DNA of 64,000 bases from the NCBI GenBank assembly GCA_009760855.2, contig WPIO01000087.1, positions 22,501 through 86,500 on the forward strand. Reading direction: 5' to 3'. Shown here one piece after another: positions 22,438 through 34,092 of the stretch; position 1 is the stretch's first letter; every line of letters begins with the position of its first letter. The translations under genes were made by a program, and so were the position numbers. Under the pieces are notes generated by a model. That model made no database searches and had not been told where the DNA came from. It saw only the letters and a program-made list of their open reading frames with translations. This stretch comes from Cristatella mucedo (lineage: Eukaryota; Bryozoa; Phylactolaemata; Cristatellidae).

Positions 22438-22810
22438 TCATTATTGTTGGCCCGTGCATTTGTGACATCTCGTCACGAGGTCTATAAGTAAAAGCTTGCA
22501 GGTTCACAGACCTGTGCAATCATTCGCTTCCAGCTGGTACAAGACTGTTCAGCTAGACTATCTTAAGTGATTTTTTACAGTTGCCTCGTCACACCACGTC
22601 TTACTGTCTTACACTGGCCCCTATGAAAGTAAAGTTTCGACTTCAAGTGCAGTCATTCACTTTTAGGTCTCAACAATTTTTGGTACCTTCGTACCTAACC
22701 ATGCGATTGTGCTTCCTTTGCAGCAAATGCAAAGCACCTAGAAAGAGATTGAGCTGTATGAGGGTGCTTAATCAAGTGTCTTATTATTGATATGATTACT
22801 ATTATTATTA

Positions 22811-24429
22811 GATCTACTCCCTTATCATGCTAAGCATCATACCACTTGCTTGGCAAAATCTGATCCTTTCTTCATACCTTGAGCACAACACAAAAATATC
22901 CTTTGGAGACCATGCTAGTGGTTCATAAGCTCGTAAAGCCTGAAACTAATCTCCGACTGTCCTAATGGTCTCCCCTGATTTCACCGCATTTACGAACAAA
23001 CTGAAACCACCTCTTTTTATCACATCATTCAGTAGGTCTGTGATATTCTGCCACTGTGTGCTTATGAGTGCTCACACTGTGCATGTAGCGACTTACCTTT
23101 TATGGTTATTGTCATTGACCTTGCTACTGCTAGCCATTCGGTCATGGTTTTTTGGGGCAAAGCGGTTTTATGGACGGCTGCATGTCGCTCATTTAGCACA
23201 CATACAATGCCGTATAGGTGGGGTAGAGCTTATTGAGAAATATTGTCCTTCACATGAGAGATGCTGAGTTTGAATTAGTATACTAAATCAATGGTTACTC
23301 TGTTTTGTAAGCTTGATGCGGCACCTCCGACCACACTACTCTGGCTTCATACGTCTAACTTATTTACTCCGATGGTTACTCAAAGGTCTGCGGTCAGTGA
23401 CACATAAGCCAACAAGCAATGGAAATCGTTGGTGATTAGATTGTAAGCTAATTAGCAATAATCAAAAGTTTCTTATGATGCTTGAAAACATTACAGCCTG
23501 ATCTGATGAAGATGTACTGACACGACAAATTGCCGACTGTCGTTTGAGTTTCTTTGGGGAGCTTCCAAGCTCAGAAGAAGCCATCCAAATAAAGTTATTT
23601 TCTTTACAAAGATTTGCTACCAATTTACGATGTCAAAAGATCCTAAAACGCGAATACTCTTTATATTGCCACACGTCGTGTACACGAGTTGGACAGCTTG
23701 AAAATAGAAGCCGATGTGATGACTGAGTCAGTCAAAATAAAAGATGTAATTATGTCAATACGAGCAATTCAAAGATTCATTTACCCTATTTCTTTTAAAT
23801 TTTGCATTAAAGCGCGTCTATGCCTGTGGGAACTAAATATTATATGTAGCTCTAATTTAGACATCCATCGCCGAGCTATATGTATCCGTAGCTCTTGTGT
23901 GCTGTAGCATATGCCTCTGGCATGCCTAGCAGTAACTGTTTGATGCTAAAAGCATGTCCTGCGAATTTTGGTTGCATCCTATCTGCCGAGGTTTATCTAT
24001 TACTTGTAAATCGTGAGCAAAATTTATTGCAGCAACTATATACGGCTCTGCTTCAGACAAAGCTAACTTTTTCTTGATTGGAACTTTTACTGAGCTGGAA
24101 AACTCATTTCCAAACAAAGAACCATACGAATCAAAGCTCTTATTCACCAGCCACAGGTCACTCTGCTTCTACTTTTCGCCTTGCCAGATATCAATACATA
24201 TGTAGGTTTGTATGCTGTAACCAGTTCAGTTCCAAACTTCTGACGTGCCGATTACTTATATGCCAGGTGAGGACAGTTGTTAAGTAGCTTGGTTTTGTAA
24301 AAAAAAACACCTTGCGACCGTTCCAAAGTACATTTTCCACTTAAAGTAGTTATTATCAGCCAGGCTTATCTAGCCCAATTGCTCAATAAACCCATGAATG
24401 CGAGGACTACTGTGGATCGCAACAATCGA
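22811..24429 (-). repeat. Tandem unit, copy 1' (diverged, gene X part)
   Basis: 22,811-23,460 matches 47,520-47,740 and 49,960-50,400. 23,460-24,300 matches 44,560-45,450. Gene X remains are on the minus strand: LFGNEFSSSVKVPIKKKLAL and SEAEPYIVAAINFAHDLQVI (24,100-23,995), then MQPKFAGHAFSIKQLLLG (about 23,980-23,925). The terminal exon is deleted. No complete gene is present. Confidence 0.55.
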
Positions 24430-25415
24430 TCTTAAGAAAGGCTGTCTGGGTCTGAAAAAAATCGTTGAATTCTAGATCGGAAATCTAAAGCTGCTGATGT
24501 CTACGATCAGCCGTCTCCTAGCCTACTCTCTGGTAGCTCCTCACCTATTGATGCTTGCGATGCTGTAGCTGATAGCATATCTTGCTTCTTTGTCAACAAT
24601 ACATGTAAGCTAGAAGAGTACATCCTTACGGTGGCAGCATTTGCCCTGAAATCTCGTTCCTCAATTCCAGGCAGCACTTCAATGTCGACATTCGAGGAGG
24701 CCAGGAGTGGCCCTATCCCGAAGTTACTATACCAATCTAAGTAGGCAACTATTATTCTAGACACTATTCACACTGTCCTACTCCTAGCATGTCTAGATCT
24801 GCTGCTGCCATGCATATAATAATTATAATGCTTGATAAAGCGCCCTCAGAGAACTGAATCTCTTTCTAGGCGCTTTACATTCGCTGCAAATCAAAAATTT
24901 TAAATACGTCGACACCCTCAGGTCATATTCTAGCACGCATAAGGATTCTAGTCACTCCACTGAAAGAAAGACAAAGTTGAACAAGCAAACTCGAGCAACT
25001 TTCTCCGAGTCTTTCTTCTACTTTGCCTATGAGAGACACTGAAACGAGTCGTTGCAGACCAACTGAACTCATATATCGGCAGTTTAAACGTGCCAGAAAT
25101 TGTAAGTCAGGTTTTAGAGCTAATCACTGCATAGAGTCAAATAGTCCTTTGCGTTTATGAGTTACATTTAGGAATTATGACCTAGGCCCACTATTTCTGC
25201 TTAGTTTGCTTCATCTTTAGGTATTTTTTCATTTTTTCGACCACACAGTCCTTCTCGAGAGCCTCTCATCTCGTCTGGGCACCAGTGATGCTGCATTGCA
25301 ACAGTTTAGTCTAAAAGATGTGTACTGATAAAGATCAACTGACGGACCACCAAATTATAAGGTAATTAGAGACCACTGTGCTTGGTCGTGGTTCTTTAGC
25401 AATTCACGGATTACC

Positions 25416-25451
<36 letters not shown>

Positions 25452-25521
25452 TGTAAACCGGTGTACGTATGCACACACACACAAACATACAGTCACAAAC
25501 AAACTCTCTCACACACACAGA

Positions 25522-25604
<83 letters not shown>

Positions 25605-26964
25605 TCTCTCTCTCTCTCTCTTTCCCTCTCTCTTTTTCTCTCTCTCTTTCTCTCTATCTCTGGTTGATGTCATTGCCAGGCACAATCTTGGTTTGCACTT
25701 CTATGCAGATGACACTCACTTGTACAATTTCTTTGATCACGCCTAGCCCTCCACTACGTTAGATTTGCTCAACTCCTTAGCTGCCCGTAGTAGTGATATG
25801 CGAACCTTGATGGTACTAAGCACTCCTAAGTTGATTAATGTTAAAACCAAAGTATTAGTTATGGGCGAACCCAGTATCATTCGGATATTAGGAAACCTGA
25901 TGTAACCCTGAAGCTCTGACTGCACACGAGCAACAGAACGCTGACACCGAGTTGGGCTTCAAAACTCTTGTTTCCAGCTAAAGCTAGCTGTGCTACAACA
26001 CTCAGCCGCTGTACCCTCTGTAAAGCATCTCAATGCACAGCATATCAGCAAGCCGGCCTCCCTGCCAGTTGAGCTCGATGTGGCATCAAGGGCTGGACAG
26101 CTCGCCCGTCGAGTCACGTGCAAGATCTCATGAACCAGCAAAGCACTCAAGAAACGCCAGACGCTCAAAATAGTCTCGGCCAGCCTAACTCTATTTCATC
26201 CACAGTAAATATTGGTCACCTGGTCCAAAGGGACCTTTTATCAGTCGGTCAAGTGAGCTCCACATTCAAGTGTGCAAACTTTCAGCTACATAAGCTTGCC
26301 ACTTGTTTAGACAAGGGTACCTCATCTGTCCTGGTCCATACATTTGTGGCATCTCGTCTCGAGTTGTATGAATAAAAGCTTAGTTGATGACTAAAAGGTT
26401 GGTCTACAGACCTGTGCAGTGAGGTGCTTCCAGAAGGTGCAAAGCAGTGCATCAGCTTGGCTGTCTTGGGAGAGCGTTACAGTTGCCACGTCACACAAAG
26501 TCTTGCAGACCAGTGCTGGTTTCCGTGAAAGTAATGCTTACACTTCCAGTGAAGTCACTCACTCTTAGCTCTCAACTATTTATGCCACCAGCATACCGTA
26601 CCGTACGATTGCCCTTCCTTTGCAGAAAATTTTCAGCACCTTGAAAGACATTGAGTAGTCGGAATGTGCTTTAATAAATGTATTATTGTGAATATTATCA
26701 GTATTTTTATTATCAGATCTACTCCCGTACCAGGCTAAGTATTGTACCACTAGTTTGGAGACATGTAATCATTAACTTACGCCATGTACATAACTCGAAG
26801 ATTTCCTTTGGACACCGTGCCACTAGTTCATAATCTCCTGAAGCCAGGAACAAACCTCCCTTAAGCAGCATGACCTCCCTTTGACTGCATTTCTAAAGAA
26901 GCTAAAACACGCCTGTTTCTCGGAGCATTTAGTCGGTTCGCGGAATTCAACCAACCGATTCAAC
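24430..26964 (+). mobile_element. Old LINE, paralogous copy with CA/CT microsatellite
   Basis: Collinear with the old LINE at 17,510. It has the pre-RT segment (24,430-24,760), an inserted isolated LINE 3' end on the minus strand at 24,822-24,895, the compound microsatellite at 25,418-25,665, then LVDVIARHNLGLHFYADDTH at 25,660-25,720 and broken C-terminal sequence. All frames are broken. Confidence 0.75.
25418..25665. repeat. CA and CT microsatellites
   Basis: (AC)n at 25,418-25,450 and CA-rich to 25,524, then (CT)n from 25,526 with TTTCCC interruptions to 25,665. Ser/Leu-rich frames over it are artefacts of the repeat. Confidence 0.92.
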
Positions 26965-27812
26965 TAATTCTGCAACTCACTGCTTACTGGCCTACCAGCA
27001 TTTGCGATCAGGCGAATGCAGCTGGTGCAAAACTCCGCCACTTGGCTTGTCTGTCGTGAGCGTTGCAGTTGCCTCATTACAACTTCTCGCCAATCTGCAC
27101 TGGCTACCACTCAAGTGACGGATCGACTTCAAGGTTTTGTCGCTCACTTTTAGGTCACTTCATTCAATGGCTCCAACCTATCTCTCAGATGGAATCCCCC
27201 ATCAGCCTAAGCATCGTACCACCCGCTTTTCGGAGTCCAACTGTCTATGCTAGCTGATTTAACAACCTCTTGTTGTATAGCGACGGAAGAGCCTTTACGG
27301 ATATCACCACTGCTTGCTGTGGTTACTAAGGATCACCCATCGCAGGATTCAAAATTACGACCTGGAGGCCGAGGTCGTGAAAAGCAGCCACCTTACCTAG
27401 TAAGCTATTACGGCTCTATAAATACCTCGTACAAACCTCAAATCCTTTGGAGACCGTGCATTTAATTCGTATGCTCCCAAAGCCTGGAACTCCCTCCCAA
27501 CTTGCGTCAGAACATCCCCTGACTTGACCATATTTAAAAAAAACTTAAAAACGGATCTATTTAGGACAGCATTTAGTGGGTCCCTGTGATTCGTCCTTGA
27601 TGTGCTTAGGCATGCTGACACTGTGCAAGCTGCCTCTAACCACATTTTCATGCTGACCCGGTGCATGTCACCCCTAACCATGTTACTCGTGTTGTTGGTT
27701 TATCAAGCATGATATTACTTACCATTCAATTGCATTTCCCTTTGCAGCAAATTTAAAGAGCCCAGAAAGAGATTGAGTTCTCTGAGGTCGCTTTATCCAG
27801 TGCATTATTATT
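26965..27812 (+). mobile_element. LINE fragment interrupted by a SINE
   Basis: It starts near FCNSLLTGLPA-like sequence (26,965), runs through VKRRIDF-like and TFRSLHSMAPTYLSDG-like sequence, and is cut at 27,247. It resumes at 27,423 with NTSYKPQILWRPCI/FGDRAF-type sequence and ends in the hairpin and an ATT tail at 27,812. The paralogous copy at 49,231-49,930 carries the same SINE at the same place. Confidence 0.82.
27247..27422 (-). repeat. tRNA-derived SINE inserted in LINE
   Basis: Same family and insertion point as 49,345-49,518. The minus strand begins AGAGCCGTAATAGCTTACTAGG (A-box-like) and has a paired GAC-CTCGG/CCGAGGTC region. It then has a T-arm-like AATTTTGAATCCTGCGATGG with a decayed B box, and ends GTCGCTATACAACAAGAGG then TTAAATCAGC. 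CTAT-like bases flank both sides. Confidence 0.75.
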
Positions 27813-27819
27813 ATTATTA

Positions 27820-28559
27820 ACAGATGGTGGTGCGTGAGGCTTGATTGCTAACGATTTCGTTGATGTATGCCCGAGAAAGTTAACGAAGGGATCTAAAGTC
27901 ATTAGACAGAATGGCAAAATTGATATACCTCCTAATAGAGCTGCAGTCGCGGTAAGCTGAAGTTATTGTGAAGTGGCGGTCGCGAAGCTAAAGACATTCT
28001 CACCTGCTGACCTTCAGTGCTCCAACATGTGTTCGTGTTCGTTGCATAATTCTTCCGAAAACCGAAGTTCTTGCGAACATCGTACACGGAAACGATAAAG
28101 CTAAGACCTGTTTAAATTCATTCTTATTGCTATTTGACCGTAGCTCATAAGAAATTACGTGCCTATGGATATCTAAATGCTTATCGTTCCGGGCTGCTGG
28201 GTCTCTAATACTAGGGGCTGCCTAAGCTATGTCAGCTTCTAGCAACCTTCATGTTAGTTATGATCGTCAGTGGCTGCTATCGTTTCGTCATCGTACATCA
28301 AAACCATTCCTGGATAATAATGTTTTTGCTAAGATTTATGAACTATGCATTAGCAAAAGGAAAGCACCCTGAAACCACCACAGTGGCCAGAACCGCCAGG
28401 TCGGAACCTGCTCGCTGGGCCGGAACTGCGAGCTGAGTTCCCGCTCGTTTGGTATTCCTATCATTGTCTCGAAACACTCAGCACACTCCCCCACGTGAGT
28501 CACTGTGAATCTCTCTAACTTAGTGGTCATCGGGATTGTTGTAACTCCATCAGCCAGAC
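27820..28559. other. Single-copy-like DNA with a candidate exon
   Basis: On the minus strand a CTTCAG acceptor at 27,957 opens a frame from 27,956 for about 45 codons. It reads LTATAALLGGISILPFCLMT then LDPFVNFLGHTSTKSLAIKP. The same acceptor and frame (with one frameshift) occur at 51,507-51,397 (LDHFVNFPGHTPTK), and the paralogous sequence argues for a real exon. No other exon is paired with it. The rest, to 28,559, shows no gene. Confidence 0.35.
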
Positions 28560-31225
28560 TTTACGCTTGCCTTTTGAATCCTTGCTAAATGTGCAATAAA
28601 CCTCTGATAATAGGCGACCTTATTTCTGAAAATGGTATCGACTTGCTCCCCTAACTGAAACTTGGCTAAGATCGATAAACTGCCCGGCAATTAAAGATGC
28701 TACCCCATCTGGTTTCTATTTTTTTCACACCCCTAAATCAATCAAAACTAGAGGTGAAGTTGCTATCATTGTGCCCTCGAAATTCAACTTCAAGCCATTT
28801 GCATTACGCTAGAAGCAGTCGTTTGAATCAATAGTCTTGGTCTCATCCGAAAACAAGCAACCGATAGTGGGAGTAGTCTATCACCGACCAGGTACCAAAT
28901 CCTCCTCTATCTCAGACTTCTCTGATCTAATTTCGATTCCGTGTGCAAGAAATCAATCCTTCCTCGTTATGGGTGATTTCAACGTTCACTTTGATAACTT
29001 ATCTGACGCTTTCAGCACCGATTTTTGTGCATTGACTGACTCATTGTCTCTTGTGGCTCATGTGCATGGCCCTACTCACATCAAGGGTCACACTCGACAA
29101 GATTTTCTCATACGACTGCACTTTGTCATCACCAATTATTTCCAAATCCTGCTTGTCTAACCACATGCAGATCTCATGCAATCTACAGTGTGTGCCCACC
29201 TCCTCCTCTAAAATAACCTGTGAATCGCGAAACCTCGACCCTTGACATCGATGCTGTCCGTGCGAGAAAATCTCCTTCACCACTGCTGCTTAGTTCTTCC
29301 TCCAATATGTCATCATTAGTTGATAGCTACAACATGACACTAGCTGACACCCTCAACGAGTTTGCATCTCTGACAAAGCGCACTGTGTACCCTAGCCCTG
29401 AGAGCCTATGGTTTACCACAGACAATTAACTAGCCAGGTCTACTAAGATCAAGCTTACAAAAGCATGCAAAAGATCAGGACTGACTGTCTGTCGACAGGC
29501 ATTTGAAGACTACTGTAGGTCGTACCTATCGACCCTAGCAAAGGCCAAGTCTAGCTTCTATAGAAACATTGTTGAATCACAGATTCACAATCCAAAAATG
29601 CTGATGCCGACAATAAACCATCTCCTCAACCGCTCCCAGGTTAGCTCCTTATCTGATGATCCTAATGATGATCTAGCCGATCGCTTCTCTCGATTCTTTG
29701 TGCAGAAGATAGACAAGATCAGAGAGTCAATCAGGGCGATGACAACATCCCCACTAGAATGCTGTTCCGCGATTCCTGGTTGCACCTCGATGTCTACATT
29801 AAAGCAGGTAAATAGTAATCTAGTCCTGAAGTTTGTATCCCAATCAAAGAAGACAACAAGTCCCCTGGATCCTATTCCCACTGTCCTCCTCCTACGTTGC
29901 ATCGATCTACTGCTGCCATGCATAACTAACAACATTTATGTCATTAGCCTCAGGTCATGTCCCAGCACCTTTCAGAAAAGCTGTAGTCTGGCCACTTCTC
30001 AAGAAAGCGACACAAGACTAAGAGAACTTGAGCAACTACAGCCCAGTCTCCCTTCTACCTTTCCTATCAAAGACACTGGAACGGGATGTGGTGGACCAGC
30101 TGAACTCATATATCAAAACCACACACTTTCCTAGTAAGTTCCAGTCTGGCTTTAGAGCTAATTACTCCACAGAGTCAGCATTGCTTAGGGTATACAACTA
30201 CCTACTTAGGAATGCAGATATGGGTAGAGTTTCTCTGCTTGTTTTGCTCGATCTTTCGGCAGCTTTCGATACTATCGATTACAAAGTTTTTCTAGAGCTC
30301 CTCTGATCTCACCTGAGTATCACTGGCACTGCTCTGCAGTAGTACAGGTCCTATCTCAGTGGGAGACACCAGAGTATTGACGTGAATGGACGTAGATCAT
30401 CCGAGGTACCTCTGAAATATGAGGTACCTCAGGGCTCCGTGCCAGGTCTGGTTCTTTTCACTGTTTATACTCTCCCTCTTGCTGATGTGATTGCCAAGCA
30501 CAATCTAGGCTTTCACTTCTATCCAGATGACACTCAGTTGTACCTTTACTTTTATCCCTTCCAGCCTCCGAGCTCCTCAAATTCTCTCAACTCACTTGCA
30601 GCATGCATTGATGACATCTGCACATGTATGGCAGCAAATATTTTAAGACTAAACGATAATAAAAATAACCTAGTAACGGGCCAGCCCAGTATGATTCAGA
30701 AATTGGAAAGGCTGTCGCTCAAATTTGGCTCTGCCAGCGTATCTCCTGTTGATTCAGCTCGAAATCTAATTGTCACGCTCCGAAGTGACCTCTCGTTTGC
30801 TGACAACATCAGCTCTACAGACAAATCTGCCTTCGTTTAGCTACATACTGTTGCTAAAATTCGGCTTGTTTAGATAAGGATACAACGCCTAAGTTGGTCC
30901 ATGCATTCGCGACATCCATTCTGGACTTCTGTAAATCACTGCTTTCTGGACTACCAGCACGTGAAATCAGGCTATTACAGCTCATGCAAAATTTCGCAGC
31001 TAGGCTTGTCTGTCATGAGCATCGCAGTTGCCTCGTCACACCATTTCTCAACGACCTGCTCTGGCTACCAGTCAAGCGACGGATTGACTTGAAGGTTTTG
31101 TCACTTTCTTTTAGGTCACTTCATTCTATGGCTCCAGCCTATCTGTCAGATCTACCCCTCCACCAGGCCAAGCATCGTACCATCTGCTTTTTGGAATCCA
31201 ACAGGCTACCAATAACTCGAACGGT
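28560..31225 (+). mobile_element. Longest LINE copy: APE endonuclease through reverse transcriptase
   Basis: Order on the plus strand: endonuclease N-terminal part (ISENGIDLL, LTETWLRSINCPAIKD, then TRGEVAIIVPSKFNFKPFAL), IVGVVYHRPGTK, the catalytic-type LVMGDFNVHFDN and HGPTHIKGHTRQDFLI (equivalent to HTLDLVI). Then come the linker (about 29,430-29,990) and the RT: DLSAAFDTIDYKVFLELL, YEVPQGSVPGLVLFTVYTLP, FHFYPDDTQLYLYFYPFQPP (YADD changed to YPDD), and C-terminal blocks to MAPAYLSDLPLHQAKHR. Stops and frameshifts recur, for example near 28,655, 29,158, 29,430 and 30,305. No first ORF (gag-like) is recognised upstream. The copy is dead but shows the family's domain plan. Confidence 0.9.
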
Positions 31226-31848
31226 GATAAACTAACTTACTAGCTATGGCAAACCCAGTGTGATTCAGAAATTGGAAAGGCTGACGCTCAAAATTGTCTC
31301 TGCCAGCATATGTCCTGTTAAATCAGGTCGAAATCTAGTTGTCATATACCCAAGCGACCTCTCGTTATACAACCATATTAGCTCCTCAGTCAAATCTGCC
31401 TATTTACAGCTTCATAATATTGCTAAAATTCGGGCTTGCTTACATAAGAATACCCGTCCAAGTTGGTTCCTGCAATCGTGGCATTCCGTCTAGAATTCGG
31501 CAAGTCACTGCTTACTTGCCTACCAGCATGTGCGATCGGACGAATGCAGCTGGTGCAAAACTCGGCAGCTAGGCTTGTCTGTCGTGAGCGTCGCACTTGC
31601 CACATCACACCACTTCTCGCCAACCTGCACTATCTCCCAGTCAAGCGACGAGTCGACTTCAACGTTCTCCTAAGGTTTTGAGGTGTGTACGAGTTATTCG
31701 TGAACTGTTGGATTCCGAAAAGCTGGTGGTACTATTCTTGGCCTGATTGAGGAGTATATCTGAGAGATAGACTGGAGCCAAAGAATGAAGTGACCTAAAA
31801 GTGAGCGACAGAACCTTAATAACAATGCTTTATCAAGGGCATTATTAT
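31226..31848. mobile_element. Scrambled LINE 3' pieces
   Basis: 31,226-31,675 (plus) repeats the LINE from SVIQKLERLTLKI-type to VKRRVDFNVL-type sequence, already present at 30,690-31,090. 31,676-31,818 is LINE C-terminal sequence on the minus strand. 31,819-31,848 is again a plus-strand 3' tail (TTTATCAAGGGCATTATTATT). This inverted arrangement resembles twin priming or later rearrangement. Confidence 0.75.
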
Positions 31849-32993
31849 TTGCGTCTCATTTCCAAAGTCAATGCCAGATCACACATACCCTAGTGTCTTT
31901 CAGTAATAGAATACCTATATTTCTGTATTATGCCTCCCCTTCTTAACAGTCATCCAATAAGCCACTGTTGTGGTTCTACATCATTTTTTATAGATTTAGT
32001 GTTTGGTTCTTACTTATTTCCTAAGCTCCTAGTTCGTCGAACACACTCCGACCAAGCTACAACGTAACCTAACATGCCGACATTTAAAATTAGGTTTAAA
32101 ATGCATACTTTTATTTTAGCATGTGTTGCGTCGGTTTGATTCATTCTTTGTGTGCACTAACCTGCTCACACTTTGTTTTATATACATATCGAAGGCGGTT
32201 AGTCTTGAAGTGCACTGTTTAATGCATTCTCCAGTTACTGGCGGAAATGCATGCCGGCCTAAATCAAAACGCCTGTGTCCTGATTAAAATGCTATTCCAT
32301 GCTATAACTAAACGATACTGTTTGCTTTAGCTAAGGCTCGTCCGCGGGCATCGTTCTTCATTCGAACGTGACGTCTGCAAACGAATTGAGTTCACAATTG
32401 CCAATATTCTGAATGGCTTGTTATCAAAAATGTTCCAGAAGGGATTTTGTTCAACGAATGTAATTTAAATGGCAACTATGCATTTTGTATTGGTCATTAC
32501 CGCATATGAATTAATTGTTTTTCCTCATTGCTCTATCGTTTGATTAACTTGTACCTTCTTTGCCCAGGGTGACGAGTTTTTTCCCCAACCACCGAAACGC
32601 TTTCGTCACATCAGCTTACCGAATGCCGATGACAATCTCCATTAACGTTCATCAGGACAGTGTAGCAAATCATCTCTTTTGCTAATTAAAAGATCAAGTA
32701 TGAAGTTCTGAAGCTCTTAAGTTGTCTTCAATTAAGAGTCACTCACTTGTTTGGGCAAATATATATGCACGTCAAAAGATTTGTTAAGCATTTTTACAAG
32801 CACCGATGAGATTTTTTTAATTCTTTCGTAAATAAAGGATCATTACGTAATTAGTTTTTAAGTTGTTAATATCTTTTCTACAACCAACTATTTGCATAAA
32901 GCAAACTAACTACTCAAGTTAAAGTGTACATATATATTTACTCAATGATTTTTCCCAATCACCAACTGGGTCCTGCAAACTAGAAGCGTACAT

Positions 32994-33996
32994 CCGATCA
33001 TGGATGGCAGCAAATTTTCTAAAACTAAACGATGATAAAACTAACTTACTAGTTATGGGCAAACCTAGTGTTATTCAGAAATTGGAAAGGCTGACTTTCA
33101 AAATTGGCTCTGCCAGCATATCTCCAGTTGCATCAGCTCGAAATCTAGGTGTCATATTCCAAAGCGACCTCTCGTTAGACGACCACATCAGCTCCACAGT
33201 CAAATCAGCCTATTTTCAGCTTCATAACATTGCTAAAATTAGGGCTTGTTTAGATAAGGATACCACGTCCAAGTTGGTCCATGCATTCGTGACATCTCGT
33301 CTCGACTTCTGCAACTCACTGCTTACTGGCCTACCAGCATGTGCGATCAGGCGATTGCAGCTGGTGCAAAACTCTGCAGCTAGGCTTGTCTGTCGTGAGC
33401 GTCGCAGTTGCCACATTACTCCACTTCTCGCCGACCTGCACTGGTTACCAGTCAAGCAACGGATTGACTTCAAGGTTTTGTCGCTCACTTTTAGGTCTCT
33501 TCATTCTATGGCTCCAGCCTATCTTTCAGATACACTACCCCATCAGGCAAAGCATCGTACCACTCGCTTTTCGGAATCCAACAGTCTAGAAATACCTCGT
33601 ACAAACCTTAAATCCTTTGGAGACTGTGCATTTAGCTCGTATGCTCCCACAGCCTGGAACTCCCTCCCGAACTGCATCAGAACATCCCCTGACCTGACCA
33701 CATTTAAAAGAAACTTAAAAACATACCTATTTAGGACAGCATTTAGTGGGTCCTTGTGATTCGTCCTCGATGTGCTTATGCGTGCTGACACTGTTCATGC
33801 TGCCACTAACCACATTTGCATGCTGACCCAGTGCATGTAACCCCTAACCATGTTATTCATTTTGTTTGTTTTTCAAGCATGATTTTACTTACTATTCTAT
33901 TGCGTATCACTTTGCAGCAAATGTAAAGCGCCTAGAAAGAGATTAAGTTCTCTGAGGGCGCTTTATCAAGTGCAATATTATTATTATTATTATTAT
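32994..33996 (+). mobile_element. Young LINE insertion with TSD and an empty-site paralogue
   Basis: This 1.0-kb 5'-truncated element starts CCGATCATGGATGGCAGC and ends in the hairpin (AAAGCGCC 33,925-33,932; GGCGCTTT 33,957-33,964) and an (ATT)n tail. TACAT flanks it at 32,989-32,993 and 33,997-34,001. Units 3 (39,862) and 4 (54,838) carry the uninterrupted site. It is nearly identical to the copies at 21,033 and 11,640. Confidence 0.93.
33004..33759 (+). CDS. LINE C-terminal reading frame, 251 residues, open
   Basis: It is open from MAANFLKLNDDKTNLLVMGK to the natural stop after FRTAFSGSL. It contains the RT thumb and the C-terminal domain but neither the YADD active site nor the endonuclease, so no activity is expected. 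It has no internal stop, which fits a recent insertion. The Met at the start is internal to the full protein, not a true initiator. Confidence 0.85.
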   Translation: MAANFLKLNDDKTNLLVMGKPSVIQKLERLTFKIGSASISPVASARNLGVIFQSDLSLDDHISSTVKSAYFQLHNIAKIRACLDKDTTSKLVHAFVTSRLDFCNSLLTGLPACAIRRLQLVQNSAARLVCRERRSCHITPLLADLHWLPVKQRIDFKVLSLTFRSLHSMAPAYLSDTLPHQAKHRTTRFSESNSLEIPRTNLKSFGDCAFSSYAPTAWNSLPNCIRTSPDLTTFKRNLKTYLFRTAFSGSL

Positions 33997-34001
33997 TACA
34001 T

Positions 34002-34044
34002 ACACACACACACGCACACACACACACAGGTATATATATTTATT

Positions 34045-34090
<46 letters not shown>

Positions 34091-34092
34091 CG
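34002..34092. repeat. CA/AT/TG compound microsatellite (short version)
   Basis: (CA)n, then TATATATATTTATTTA, then (TG)n to 34,092. It is the shorter homologue of 39,872-40,212 and 54,842-54,995. The young LINE is inserted at its left edge. Confidence 0.9.

Larger units (their letters stand above)
17510..22810 (+). mobile_element. Old LINE copy split by two younger LINEs and a microsatellite
   Basis: Plus-strand pieces of one old LINE lie at 17,510-17,875, 19,457-20,600, 20,930-21,030 and 22,444-23,080. The first matches the inter-domain segment before the reverse transcriptase (compare 29,490-29,850). Later pieces hold RT and C-terminal remains, such as STVEYANFQLHNLATFLDKG near 20,970. Every frame is broken. 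It is collinear with 24,430-27,000, 45,560-47,740 and 60,530-63,400, so the LINE was already present when the unit was duplicated. Confidence 0.7.
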
